The position numbers and the translations under genes are program-made. A stretch of 64,000 nt of DNA from NCBI GenBank assembly GCA_020444045.1, contig JAHLLS010000023.1:1-64000 (forward strand), written 5' to 3'. The DNA comes from Deltaproteobacteria bacterium. Lineage in GTDB: Bacteria; Desulfobacterota; Desulfobacteria; Desulfobacterales; UBA5852. The notes beneath the pieces were generated by a model. The model was not told where the DNA came from. It saw nothing but the letters and a program-made list of their open reading frames with translations, and did not search any database. Positions 7,240 through 16,878 of the stretch are shown one piece after another; position 1 is the first letter of the stretch; each line of letters opens with the position of its first letter.

Positions 7240-7626
7240 ATGGCATTGAAACTGTCACTCAAACCCGGCGAAAAGATGATCATTGGCGGTGCGGTCGTCA
7301 AAAATGGCGATACCAAGGCGGAACTTTTCATTGAAAACCAGGTCACTCTTTTGCGTGAAAAGGATATTATGGGTGAAAGAGATGCCAAAACAGTTGCCCA
7401 AAAAATCTATTTCACCATTCAACTGATGTATATCGATCAAGAAAACCTGATTGATCATCACAATACCTACTGGAACCAGGTCAAGGAAATAATCCAGGCC
7501 GCCCCTTCGACAACACCCCTGGTGGACCAAATCAGTGAAAAAATTGTTGGAAACAACTATTACCAGGCTCTGAAACTTGCCCGCAAACTGATTGATTACG
7601 AGAAGGAGATCATGAGCCGTGTTTAA
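7240..7626 (+). CDS. flbT: Flagellin synthesis regulator FlbT
   Basis: A 128-residue protein matching FlbT along its length: 'MALKLSLKPGEKMIIGGAVVKNGD' at the start (spread over residues 1-24), 'LLREKDIM', 'IYFTIQLMYID' and 'YYQALKLARKLIDYE' at the end. In Caulobacter, FlbT represses flagellin translation and destabilises flagellin mRNA through its 5' leader. AAGGAGG precedes the ATG. Its stop overlaps the flaF start. The structured flagellin leader at 5350-5405 is its likely target here (inference). Confidence 0.92.
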   Translation: MALKLSLKPGEKMIIGGAVVKNGDTKAELFIENQVTLLREKDIMGERDAKTVAQKIYFTIQLMYIDQENLIDHHNTYWNQVKEIIQAAPSTTPLVDQISEKIVGNNYYQALKLARKLIDYEKEIMSRV

Positions 7627-8005
7627 TCATGCTTTGAATGCTTACAAGCAGGTAGATAAAAATACGATTTCCGGCCGTGAAACCGAAGCGCGCGTTTTGA
7701 CCGAAGCCGCGCTTAAGCTGAAAAAATGCCAGGAAAGCTGGGACAGTCCGAATAATGATGCCGAGCTTGACCAGGCGCTACGCTACAATCAGAAAATCTG
7801 GAGCCTTTTTCAGGGTGAACTTGAACGTGAAGACAATCCTTTGCCTGGTAAACTCAAGATTGACATCCTGCGATTGGCGGCCTTCATTGATAAACGCATA
7901 TTCGAAGTCATGGCCTTCCCGGCACCGGAAAAACTCAATATTATCATTAATATCAATCAGAACATCGCGGCTGGTCTGCGGGGATCACCCGGTCCAGGGG
8001 TATAA
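7619..8005 (+). CDS. flaF: Flagellin assembly/regulatory protein FlaF
   Basis: A 128-residue FlaF. 'ALNAYKQVDKNTISGRETEA' at residues 6-25 is the typical N-terminal motif, followed by helices with the family pattern and 'NQKIWSLFQGEL'. The GTG start at 7619 overlaps the end of flbT by 8 bp, so the pair is translationally coupled. In alphaproteobacteria FlaF is needed for flagellin synthesis and export and works opposite to FlbT. A hairpin terminator follows at 8033. Confidence 0.88.
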   Translation: MFNHALNAYKQVDKNTISGRETEARVLTEAALKLKKCQESWDSPNNDAELDQALRYNQKIWSLFQGELEREDNPLPGKLKIDILRLAAFIDKRIFEVMAFPAPEKLNIIININQNIAAGLRGSPGPGV

Positions 8006-8032
8006 AGCACACAGCCTTGAGCAATATTTTTC

Positions 8033-8079
8033 AAAAGGCGCCTTCCGTTTTAAGCAGAATTAGCGGGTGGCGCCTTTTT
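8033..8079 (+). terminator. Rho-independent terminator after flaF
   Basis: AAAAGGCGCC pairs with GGCGCCTTTTT, giving a strong 10-bp stem over a 26-base loop that ends in a run of five T. It closes the flagellin-flbT-flaF unit. Confidence 0.7.
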
Positions 8080-8617
8080 GGGTCTGTTTATTCGATTTTC
8101 GCAGTTCGTCACTGAGCTTGATACCGTTGCCCAAATGAGGCGGTAGCTTTTCTCAGAACTTGTCCGTCAACTCATTCGCCGGGGGGGACAATCTGGGCGT
8201 TGGACGTGCGGTTCAAGAATTGGCAATACTGATATTCTCTGCCGTATGCACCTACAGGGAGGTTGGAACCTGGCAGAAAGACCCGCGCAGTGGGAAACCA
8301 CAGGCGGTCTCGATCTGGAACAATATCTACTTTGGTAATCTTTTATAGAGCAGTTAACGCCAGGTACCACACATTCTTTGTTTCGTAGTTAATCGGAATA
8401 TAGCAGCAAAGCGCTGAAATACCTTATCTGGACAGTAGCAATCTACCGGATATCACGGAATTCCGGATCCGGCCGTCGGCCCCCGTCGCGCAATTTGCCT
8501 TAAACTATCCGATATTTGATCCATTCACGCTGCAAGCAGCGGGGAATTCAAATTTAAAAAAGACCATCTGGTGGGCGGTTAACGATGTGAAGTAGCCCTC
8601 TTATCTATATGATGGCT
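8080..8617. other. Non-coding region between flaF and the giant gene
   Basis: About 540 bp with convergent genes on either side. I see no gene, strong hairpin or promoter. The short open frames here have no ribosome sites or recognisable motifs. Confidence 0.6.
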
Positions 8618-11600
8618 TCAAGCTGCTTCCGTTTTTATTTGGTGGCCAAAGGCTTTTATTTTATCATTGCTACAGTCTAACATTTTCGACCCGACGATTA
8701 AGTTGCGGGATGATTCTGGCCAACCAGCGGCCCCAATGCTTTCCACCAAATTTTGGATGGAGTGAGGCAGATTGTCCCACACACTCTTTCCTTTGAGAGA
8801 TTGAAGTGTTTTTATGCCTTTTTCAATATTTCCACGGCACAATTGACTCGAACCAAGAAGAATGGTGGCAGAAATGAAGTTACGATCCTTGTTGGCAATT
8901 TGATTGAAGATTTTTTCAGCCTTCGCGAAGTTACCCAGATGAAGTTCACTCATCCCTAAATTGAGGTAGCCTTCTTTGAGATTGGGATCGATTTTGACGG
9001 CCTTGAGTGAAGCTTCCTTCGCCTCATGATATTGTTTCAGATTACCATAGCTGGATGCGAGACTGATATAGCCTCTGGCATTGTTTGGTTGAATCCCAAT
9101 CAAGCGCTTCCATAGCATAGTGGATTCTTCATGTTTACCTAATTTGGCGGCTTGGATAGCCATCTCACGTATGGCGATAGGATCATTTTGCGATAGCGAT
9201 AGTTTTTCCATTCCGATCTTATAATACTGTTCGTCTTTTTGGCGCTCGTTGTCTTCGTCCAATTTTCCGTAGTGATGTACATTAAAACGACAGGATTTTA
9301 TTTGAATGTTATTCGTAGCCAAAGACGGTCCTATGACTTCATGAACAGGGTACTCGAAACGAATGGCCCGGTTACTAGGGAAGAGGCGTACTTTCTCGCT
9401 TGGAATCCAGCCTGCACCGGCCTCTTCCTTTGGATATTGCTTAATATTAGGTTCCCACCCGACAATATTGTACTGGTTTGTGTAATTCCTTGTCATCACC
9501 ATAAAAGCGAGCCTGTTCGATTTTGATTTCCTTAAAAGCTTCAGAATTTTTTCATGGTCTTGGGTTGCGACAACCTCATCGGCATCCATGACGAGGATCC
9601 AGTCACCGGAAGCCTTTTCAAGGCTGTGGTTGCGAGCAGCCGCGAAATCATCATGCCATTCATAATCGAAAACTTGTGCCCCGAAGACCTCGGCAATATC
9701 GCGGGTGGCGTCGGTGGACCCGGTGTCCACGATGATTATTTCATCCACCACGGGCTTTAGGCTTGCCAGGCAGCGAGCCAGGTATTTTTCCTCATTTTTA
9801 ACGATCATGCAAAGGGATAGGGAAGGGTGCTTATCATTATTGAGGATCAATGGGCCCACTTTGGTGCGAACCGCTTTAGCGGCCCCCAAGAGCTGTGAAT
9901 CTGAACCAAAACGAACCAGGACGGTTTCGATTTGATCCAGAGCCACTTGGTAGTCTTCCAGTCGGATGAGGATATCGATCAATAGAAAGCGACCTTTACG
10001 AAAATCCGGATGGCGTGAGACGACCTCCTCAAACACCTTCCTGGCCCGTTCGTACTGCCCAGTTTCGCTAACCGCGAGGTGGTAGGAGGTGGCCACATTG
10101 GGGGCGGTGGGTGACAACTGGAACCCCGTTTCAAAGCACTGCAACGCTTTATCATGGGTTCCGTTTTCCCAATGAAGCGTTCCCATATTCGTCCACGGAT
10201 CGCCCCAATCGTGATCACATATAGACGCTTTTTGAAAAAACTGAGCCGCTTTTGAGCCGTGGCCATTTCGGTATGCGATGACGCCCTTTAAGTTCCAGGC
10301 ACGGGCGCATTCAGCGTCAACAGCTAGGGCTTGGTCGGCAAAAGCCGCGGCCTTTTCCAAATTACCCGAAGCTTCATAGCCAAGACCAACCAGCGCCAGC
10401 ATCCGGTCGGGTAGATCGGATCGGTTTTCCAACGTTCGCAGCTGGTCGGGAATGTCCATATCCTGACCGGATTGCAGCATTACATCGACTAAAAGCTCAT
10501 AAGCTGCCCAATGATTGGGATCATTCGCTAAATAATTATACAAAGAAGCCTGCGCAGATGAATAAGACTCCTTGAGATAATCAGCCAGGATAGGCCCAAT
10601 CTTATCACGAGTCGAGGGGGCATCTTCGGGGGAGGAGAATGAAGCCGGGTTTTTTATTTTAGATGCTGAACGGTTGTTTTTAATAAACTTTCTTTTACGT
10701 ATTTTCTTCTTGCCGTTATCAGCTATGTGCGACTTATATACTTCCTTATTGACAGACGTAAGGTTCTGACGATTGGGTCTATGACCGGATTCTACAACTC
10801 TCTCAAGTCTCGACACACAATGAATTAACTTTTGGGCATCATTATCGAAACCTGCGTGAGAAAGAGTGCTGGCCAACTCCTCAAAAGATAGATGGAGAGA
10901 ATTCCAGATGCTTAGAGACTTTAGCTTTTGAAGTGTTACAATGCCTTTGTATGAATCACCACAACAAATTTGAGCAGCTCCCAGCATAAATATCGCAGAA
11001 TAATAAGTCCCCCCCATTCCAACAAGCTTATCGAATATCCTACAGGCTTCTGGATAATTACCTAAAAAAAATTCACTTCTGCCTAAATTCAAATGTCCTT
11101 CTTTTGTTTCAGGTTCTAATTTTATGGCTTTTAAGGCATTCGATCTGGAAATTTTATGTTCGCCTATTTTGCAATATGCAGCAGAAAGGTTGATATATCC
11201 ACGAGTGTCAGTAGTTTGAAGCTTTGTAAAATGATGCCAAAGCTTGATGGCGTCTCGCTGCTCACCAATCAAACCCGCCTGTACGGCGAGTTCTTTAATG
11301 GCTTGGGGATCGTTTTTCATTTTATGAAACTTCTTTTTCCCAATCTTGTGATATTGTCTTCCCTTTCGGTTTACATTTTTGGTATCTAAAAGCCCATAAT
11401 GATGAACTGGTACATCACATTGTTTTATATTAAATCCATTATTTTCTAATGCTGGATCGACCAACTCATGTATAGGGTATCTAAACCGAACCTTAGATGA
11501 ATTTTTAAAAAGACGTGTTTTTGTACTTGGTATCCAGCCACAGCCGGCTTCGAAATCCGGATAGATTCCATCGTTAGCCTCCCAACCAATTCCGTTATAA

Positions 11601-14600
11601 TTATGGGAATAATTGCGTGTTGTGATCAGGTAGCCTACTTTAGCCTTTTGTGATTTCCGCATAAGGTCAAGGAGGTTGCTATGGTCGGATGCTGCGACAA
11701 CCTCATCGGCATCCATGACGAGGATCCAGTCACCGGAAGCCTTTTCAAGGCTGTGGTTGCGAGCAGCCGCGAAATCATCATGCCATTCATAATCGAAAAC
11801 TTGTGCCCCGAAGACCTCGGCAATATCGCGGGTGGCGTCGGTGGACCCGGTGTCCACGATGATTATTTCATCCACCACGGGCTTTAGGCTTGCCAGGCAG
11901 CGAGCCAGGTATTTTTCCTCATTTTTAACGATCATGCAAAGGGATAGGGAAGGGTGCTTATCATTATTGAGGATCAATGGGCCCACTTTGGTGCGAACCG
12001 CTTTAGCGGCCCCCAAGAGCTGTGAATCTGAACCAAAACGAACCAGGACGGTTTCGATTTGATCCAGAGCCACTTGGTAGTCTTCCAGTCGGATGAGGAT
12101 ATCGATCAATAGAAAGCGACCTTTACGAAAATCCGGATGGCGTGAGACGACCTCCTCAAACACCTTCCTGGCCCGTTCGTACTGCCCAGTTTCGCTAACC
12201 GCGAGGTGGTAGGAGGTGGCCACATTGGGGGCGGTGGGTGACAACTGGAACCCCGTTTCAAAGCACTGCAACGCTTTATCATGGGTTCCGTTTTCCCAAT
12301 GAAGCGTTCCCATATTCGTCCACGGATCGCCCCAATCGTGATCACATATAGACGCTTTTTGAAAAAACTGAGCCGCTTTTGAGCCGTGGCCATTTCGGTA
12401 TGCGATGACGCCCTTTAAGTTCCAGGCACGGGCGCATTCAGCGTCAACAGCTAGGGCTTGGTCGGCAAAAGCCGCGGCCTTTTCCAAATTACCCGAAGCT
12501 TCATAGCCAAGACCAACCAGCGCCAGCATCCGGTCGGGTAGATCGGATCGGTTTTCCAACGTTCGCAGCTGGTCGGGAATGTCCATATCCTGACCGGATT
12601 GCAGCATTACATCGACTAAAAGCTCATAAGCTGCCCAATGATTTGGGTGTTCTGTTAAAATCTGCTGCAAGGCTACCTGCGCCGATGTATGGTTTTCCTT
12701 TAGATAACCGCCCCATGCAGGCCATATTTTATCGTCAACTTTAGGGCCACAATGTAAAGGTGAGGGTGTTGCTCTTTTTTTGTTTTCTGGGGTCGTAAGA
12801 CTTTTTTCTTTGGACTTTTTTTGCTGCTTTTTTTTATCGATTGACCTTTTCGACTTCAAATACGTGGACTTATAGTCTCCAAGCGAGATGTTTTGAGAGT
12901 TTGGATTATATTTAGCTTCAACAACCTTTATAGGCTGGAAATCTGAAGGATAGAGAAACCGCAACTGATCAGGATCGCTAACGCCTCGGTTAACCATTTT
13001 CTGGTTGTGATCAATGGTTTTGATCTGGCTATCATTAGCTTGCGATGCTGCATTTTCTAAAAAACGTAAAGCATCCTCCTTAGCCTGACGATACTGAGCA
13101 ATCACCCCCATATTATTGAGTGCTTCAATATTTCCAGGATCCAGCTCAATCGCTTTGGCAAACAATCGCGTGGGGGAACCAAGAGCATGCACGGATAGAC
13201 CATCGACTTGATAAAGCCCCATTCCGAAACAGCCCGCCTCGGAATAGGCGCGTGACAGTAACTTACGGGATACATCGTGGTCATGACCTATCAACCGTGC
13301 GAACTTTTCAGGGATGAGATAAGCGTCATAGAGGGCAGCACATTCCTGCATCCCGATGTCTTTGTTGGCGCGCTCGACACTGGTTGGGTTTTCCAGGTAA
13401 AGTCCAACCGTTTTATCGATTTTAAGCGCTTTGAAGCCGGCGGCAGAAAAACGAAACATGAACTCTCGGTCGCCAAAAACCGTGTATGACCCATCGAATT
13501 TGCCGATTTTCTCAAAAACAGATCGACGCACAAAAGTGGCGTGGCTCGTTATTTGAAGATAGAAAAACAGACCCGGATGAAACTCCGGATATTCGAAAAG
13601 ACGTTTGGACTTGCCGGATTCGAACGTGTCGTTGGGAGTGCGGGTGACGACCCAGTTGCCGTACGTTGCGTCATAGTCGGGATGCGTGTCGAGTATGTCA
13701 GACATGATTTCCAGCGCATCCGGTGTAAACCGGTCATCCGTATTGGCATTCACAAAATAGGCCCCTCGGGCTATACTTATACCGCGGTTCCAGGCCGTAT
13801 ATACCGTCTCCCTTTCAGGTGTACGACAATAGGCGACATTCGGATACTGGCCTGCAAATTGTTCGACAATCCGTCGTTCGTTCTCCGGGGAATTTGAATC
13901 CACAACGATAACTTCCATCTCGTTGTTTTTAAAGAGCGTCTGATCCATAAGATTTTGCAGACGCCCTTCAATGAACCGTTCGGATTTGTAGGTGGAAACG
14001 ACCGCGCTGACACGGTAATGTGGGGCTGATTGCTTTGAAAATTCGATCGACACTCTTGGAATCCAGCGTTTCTTGAAAATTTCAATATCTTCAGACGTGT
14101 AAAAGTGTCTGGCCAACCGCGTATCGTAAAATTTATCCAGCAAGTCTTGGGGAACTTTAAACTGAGCTAAAAATTGTTTGTAAAGTTCATAGTACGGTTT
14201 TTCGTTACTCGCATTGGCATTGACCAATCGAAAATTGTCAATTCCCAGAAAATCCTTGAAAGCTTTCCCGGCACAGTCCGATAATTGCTCGATCCGCATG
14301 GCTAAAATATCGGCATATTTCGTTTGATAAATAGTGTATCCTCGCTTCTTGTCAAAGGGTGATGAAAAAATGTCGAACCCGAAAACATCCTTCAATTCTG
14401 TATCGAACCAATTACAGGCGTCGTCATCAGATTCATCAAATGTAGATAGGTAGTTACTTAAATAGTCGCCAATACGATTGCATTGTTGGCTTAACTCATT
14501 CATTTGAAAAACGTCAGGAAGAAGTACATTTAGATTTTGAAAAACGCATGAGATCTGCCGCGGCAATGGGTCCCTGACCAGCGTTATGACCTTCCATCTA

Positions 14601-16426
14601 GTGCTGTGACGATGGGTTTCTATATAGTTGCGGAATTCACGATAACGAATGAGGCGATCTGGTATTTCAGGAATGCCGCCTTCTTGACTACGCTCCTCTG
14701 CTTGCGTAATGCCGGACCATGAAAGACGATGAACATGTTGGTTGGGTATACCCATTTGATTCAGTGAATTCATTACACTGGTCGATCCCACCTTGCCCAT
14801 TTGGTAGATAATTACAGGAGTCGACGAGCGATTGTCATCAGTAGGATGGACAAAAGCGGCAGTTGACATCGGTATTGATGAAGAAACGGCAGCGGCAGGC
14901 TTATTGTTGAATGGATTCAATATCGCTGTTTTGGGATCTACTTCCAAAGGGGGTCTGTCTCCTCTTGCAAGGTTTATCAGTTGCAGCAATCCGATGGCTT
15001 CTTGATTACCTGGATGTATGCGAAGGATTTGATGGCAAAAATCCCGCGCGTCCTCCACTTGTTCGTTGGCAAGACTAAGGTGTGCGACCGACAGAAGGAC
15101 CTCCGTATCATGTGGGTCAATTTTAAGGAGCTTCACATAAATATTTAACGCTTCTTGGTCCTTTCGCATGGTAAAATATAGGTGGTCGGCAAGGTTTTTT
15201 TTAAAAACATTGTTGTCAGGATCCAATGCGGCCGCTTTGCGGTAGAATTCCAGCGCTTCTTTCATTCCATTTTGCCGATAGTGAAGTACACCTAAATCGT
15301 TGCAGGCCATGGCATTATCGGGGTGGGTTTTTATGAATGCAAAAAGTTTTCTGATAGCGATAGTGGGTTCGTCCTTGGAAAGTGATCTGACGAACTCCTC
15401 GTAGGAATCAACAGTATCGCGATGTCCTGGTAAAGTTACGGCAACTGATGCCGGAACTTCGTTAGAAATAGTTTGGTTTTTCTCGATAGGTAATTTGTTC
15501 TCAATAGACTTGAAACCAGCAACAATCTCGTGAAAATCATATCCCAGCCGATTGATCGTTTCCTGACCTATTGATTGGAGATACTCTTGTGCAAAATGAA
15601 GCAAACGAGGGTCAGACAGATTCGTCATCCATTTGTCTAAGAAATTCTTGACGGGTCGATTATGCTGGTGAATGGTCACAGGATCGCCGTAGCAACTCTT
15701 AGGTGCTGCATGAGATCCATAGTTGAGCATGCCATCGACATAATCAATTTTGATGAAATCGCATAGTTTTTGAATCGTCTCTGAAGGCGACCGGACAAGA
15801 TTTTCATAGCTGACGACTGAAACCTTTTCTTTAAGTGCATCGATTCCATCGAGAAGCAAATGAGGGCCTTCGATCATATCCCGATAGTTCGATGATCGAG
15901 TAAGGGTTGAAATGTCATTCGCGCACCATGTTTTGAAAACGGATGATAAAATTGCAATGGGATTGCGAAGGAGAATAATGAACCGGGCATCAGGAAAGGT
16001 GCGTTTTAGTTCTTGGATAATTCTGTAATAACGGGGCGTTTTATCTAAAAACAGTCGCTTGCCGGCCCGTTCAAGAAACCTTCGATAAAAGGTTAAACCG
16101 TACGAACGCGCTGCTTGATAATACAGATCATCACCCTCGGGGAAGTTGTTAACAAAATCCTTCAAGGCTCCAATGGCCAGGGGATGATCATATTTGGCAT
16201 GCAGATCACTTTCTTTGAGAGCATTTAAAGGATGCAACATCAACCAGGGTTCAGACGCCGTACAAATATCCTGATGGGTCGCCAAAATACGTTGGAGCAG
16301 CGTCGATCCAGAACGTGGGAGTGAAATCAAAAAAATAAGATTTTGACCGGTTATATGTTGAGTGGTGCCTGTGTCTTGAATTTGTTCTAAAATATCTGAT
16401 CCCGGAATTTCTTTGTGAGTCGCCAT
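8618..16426 (-). CDS. Giant multidomain sulfotransferase / TPR / glycosyltransferase-2 protein
   Basis: One uninterrupted 2602-residue frame. Domains in order: sulfotransferase-like 1 (about 28-235; PAPS 5' loop SLPRSGSTLLQRIL at 35, 3' motif RFIILLRNPIAILSS at 148); TPRs (about 355-490); sulfotransferase-like 2 (about 536-735; YQMGKVGSTS, LVRDPLPRQIS); glycosyltransferase-2 (about 804-1040; VVSTYKS, NANTDDR); TPRs and a Lys-rich linker (about 1090-1225); then two tandem modules of TPRs, a GT2 domain (CMIVKNEE, VDTGSTD, DADE) and more TPRs (about 1240-1948 and 1949-2602). The modules share a 951-bp identical stretch. There is no signal peptide or membrane segment, so it is probably cytoplasmic. 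Its DNA is visibly more AT-rich than the flagellar genes. A sigma-54 promoter and a FleQ-type box lie upstream. Role in flagellin glycosylation or sulfation is inferred. Confidence 0.85.
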   Translation of the reverse strand: MATHKEIPGSDILEQIQDTGTTQHITGQNLIFLISLPRSGSTLLQRILATHQDICTASEPWLMLHPLNALKESDLHAKYDHPLAIGALKDFVNNFPEGDDLYYQAARSYGLTFYRRFLERAGKRLFLDKTPRYYRIIQELKRTFPDARFIILLRNPIAILSSVFKTWCANDISTLTRSSNYRDMIEGPHLLLDGIDALKEKVSVVSYENLVRSPSETIQKLCDFIKIDYVDGMLNYGSHAAPKSCYGDPVTIHQHNRPVKNFLDKWMTNLSDPRLLHFAQEYLQSIGQETINRLGYDFHEIVAGFKSIENKLPIEKNQTISNEVPASVAVTLPGHRDTVDSYEEFVRSLSKDEPTIAIRKLFAFIKTHPDNAMACNDLGVLHYRQNGMKEALEFYRKAAALDPDNNVFKKNLADHLYFTMRKDQEALNIYVKLLKIDPHDTEVLLSVAHLSLANEQVEDARDFCHQILRIHPGNQEAIGLLQLINLARGDRPPLEVDPKTAILNPFNNKPAAAVSSSIPMSTAAFVHPTDDNRSSTPVIIYQMGKVGSTSVMNSLNQMGIPNQHVHRLSWSGITQAEERSQEGGIPEIPDRLIRYREFRNYIETHRHSTRWKVITLVRDPLPRQISCVFQNLNVLLPDVFQMNELSQQCNRIGDYLSNYLSTFDESDDDACNWFDTELKDVFGFDIFSSPFDKKRGYTIYQTKYADILAMRIEQLSDCAGKAFKDFLGIDNFRLVNANASNEKPYYELYKQFLAQFKVPQDLLDKFYDTRLARHFYTSEDIEIFKKRWIPRVSIEFSKQSAPHYRVSAVVSTYKSERFIEGRLQNLMDQTLFKNNEMEVIVVDSNSPENERRIVEQFAGQYPNVAYCRTPERETVYTAWNRGISIARGAYFVNANTDDRFTPDALEIMSDILDTHPDYDATYGNWVVTRTPNDTFESGKSKRLFEYPEFHPGLFFYLQITSHATFVRRSVFEKIGKFDGSYTVFGDREFMFRFSAAGFKALKIDKTVGLYLENPTSVERANKDIGMQECAALYDAYLIPEKFARLIGHDHDVSRKLLSRAYSEAGCFGMGLYQVDGLSVHALGSPTRLFAKAIELDPGNIEALNNMGVIAQYRQAKEDALRFLENAASQANDSQIKTIDHNQKMVNRGVSDPDQLRFLYPSDFQPIKVVEAKYNPNSQNISLGDYKSTYLKSKRSIDKKKQQKKSKEKSLTTPENKKRATPSPLHCGPKVDDKIWPAWGGYLKENHTSAQVALQQILTEHPNHWAAYELLVDVMLQSGQDMDIPDQLRTLENRSDLPDRMLALVGLGYEASGNLEKAAAFADQALAVDAECARAWNLKGVIAYRNGHGSKAAQFFQKASICDHDWGDPWTNMGTLHWENGTHDKALQCFETGFQLSPTAPNVATSYHLAVSETGQYERARKVFEEVVSRHPDFRKGRFLLIDILIRLEDYQVALDQIETVLVRFGSDSQLLGAAKAVRTKVGPLILNNDKHPSLSLCMIVKNEEKYLARCLASLKPVVDEIIIVDTGSTDATRDIAEVFGAQVFDYEWHDDFAAARNHSLEKASGDWILVMDADEVVAASDHSNLLDLMRKSQKAKVGYLITTRNYSHNYNGIGWEANDGIYPDFEAGCGWIPSTKTRLFKNSSKVRFRYPIHELVDPALENNGFNIKQCDVPVHHYGLLDTKNVNRKGRQYHKIGKKKFHKMKNDPQAIKELAVQAGLIGEQRDAIKLWHHFTKLQTTDTRGYINLSAAYCKIGEHKISRSNALKAIKLEPETKEGHLNLGRSEFFLGNYPEACRIFDKLVGMGGTYYSAIFMLGAAQICCGDSYKGIVTLQKLKSLSIWNSLHLSFEELASTLSHAGFDNDAQKLIHCVSRLERVVESGHRPNRQNLTSVNKEVYKSHIADNGKKKIRKRKFIKNNRSASKIKNPASFSSPEDAPSTRDKIGPILADYLKESYSSAQASLYNYLANDPNHWAAYELLVDVMLQSGQDMDIPDQLRTLENRSDLPDRMLALVGLGYEASGNLEKAAAFADQALAVDAECARAWNLKGVIAYRNGHGSKAAQFFQKASICDHDWGDPWTNMGTLHWENGTHDKALQCFETGFQLSPTAPNVATSYHLAVSETGQYERARKVFEEVVSRHPDFRKGRFLLIDILIRLEDYQVALDQIETVLVRFGSDSQLLGAAKAVRTKVGPLILNNDKHPSLSLCMIVKNEEKYLARCLASLKPVVDEIIIVDTGSTDATRDIAEVFGAQVFDYEWHDDFAAARNHSLEKASGDWILVMDADEVVATQDHEKILKLLRKSKSNRLAFMVMTRNYTNQYNIVGWEPNIKQYPKEEAGAGWIPSEKVRLFPSNRAIRFEYPVHEVIGPSLATNNIQIKSCRFNVHHYGKLDEDNERQKDEQYYKIGMEKLSLSQNDPIAIREMAIQAAKLGKHEESTMLWKRLIGIQPNNARGYISLASSYGNLKQYHEAKEASLKAVKIDPNLKEGYLNLGMSELHLGNFAKAEKIFNQIANKDRNFISATILLGSSQLCRGNIEKGIKTLQSLKGKSVWDNLPHSIQNLVESIGAAGWPESSRNLIVGSKMLDCSNDKIKAFGHQIKTEAA
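9566..10516 (-). repeat. 951-bp direct repeat, copy 1 (C-terminal module of the giant gene)
   Basis: Base-for-base identical, as far as I can compare by eye, to 11693-12643 (offset 2127 bp, exactly 709 codons). It encodes residues about 1971-2287: TPRs plus the first half of a GT2 domain. Identity stops abruptly at both ends. Confidence 0.92.
11693..12643 (-). repeat. 951-bp direct repeat, copy 2 (N-terminal module)
   Basis: Partner of 9566-10516, encoding residues about 1262-1578. The sequence downstream in each module (second half of the GT2 domain and the following TPRs) has diverged clearly at protein level, so the identity reflects recent conversion or a mosaic event rather than a simple recent duplication of the whole 709-codon module. 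Confidence 0.92.
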
Positions 16427-16583
16427 CGTTTAACGACACTCCATTTAGCTGTAAGGTTTGAAGATGTAGTGATAAGCAGTCGCATCGGCGCAGGAATGCG
16501 ATCTTAAACCAGGAAGAACGATTCGGAAATTGAGTTCTTTTATTTTGGCTATTCGAAGTTCATTTACCGATGCCTTCCGTTAA

Positions 16584-16599
16584 TGCAATTGGAATGCCA
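16584..16599 (-). promoter_or_regulatory. Sigma-54 promoter of the giant glycosyltransferase gene
   Basis: The minus strand reads TGGCATT-N4-TTGCA, a full consensus match with GG and GC 12 bases apart. The transcript would start near 16573, about 145 bases before the ATG at 16426. An activator box sits 114 bp further upstream. Confidence 0.8.
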
Positions 16600-16705
16600 A
16601 ACGTCCCAATCGATAAAATCTCAATAAAAACAGTTTCTAAGATTCATCTGGCATTTTGTAATTGGCTGTCAGAAGGCTTGTCGTTGAATTGAATTGGTGA
16701 AATTC

Positions 16706-16719
16706 GTCAAACTATTGAC
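16706..16719. promoter_or_regulatory. FleQ-type activator box upstream of the giant gene
   Basis: GTCAA-ACTA-TTGAC, a perfect palindrome of the FleQ consensus form. Its centre is about 114 bp upstream of the -24 element at 16598. The same box occurs upstream of fliL and flhA. Confidence 0.7.
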
Positions 16720-16851
16720 AAATGGAAGCATTACTTTTGCGCGTGCGGATAAGAGGGGGGCTGAGTAAAAAGGATTTGATGAACGCAGTCACATACAAAT
16801 GCAATTTATGTTACACTGAATTTGATACGATCCTGCCTCGCGACAACATGA

Positions 16852-16878
16852 TTAAGATTTATAGAAAAATGCCGATAA
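16852..16878 (+). promoter_or_regulatory. Candidate sigma-28 promoter upstream of the hybrid-kinase/PilZ group
   Basis: TTAAGATT-N11-GCCGATAA: a perfect -10, correct spacing, and one mismatch in the -35 (TTAA for TAAA). It faces the genes starting at 17053, with a leader of about 170 bases. Confidence 0.55.

Noticed and set aside
8618-16426. Giant frame as a non-ribosomal peptide or polyketide synthase
   Set aside because: No condensation, adenylation, ketosynthase or carrier motifs; the motifs seen are sulfotransferase, GT2 and TPR.
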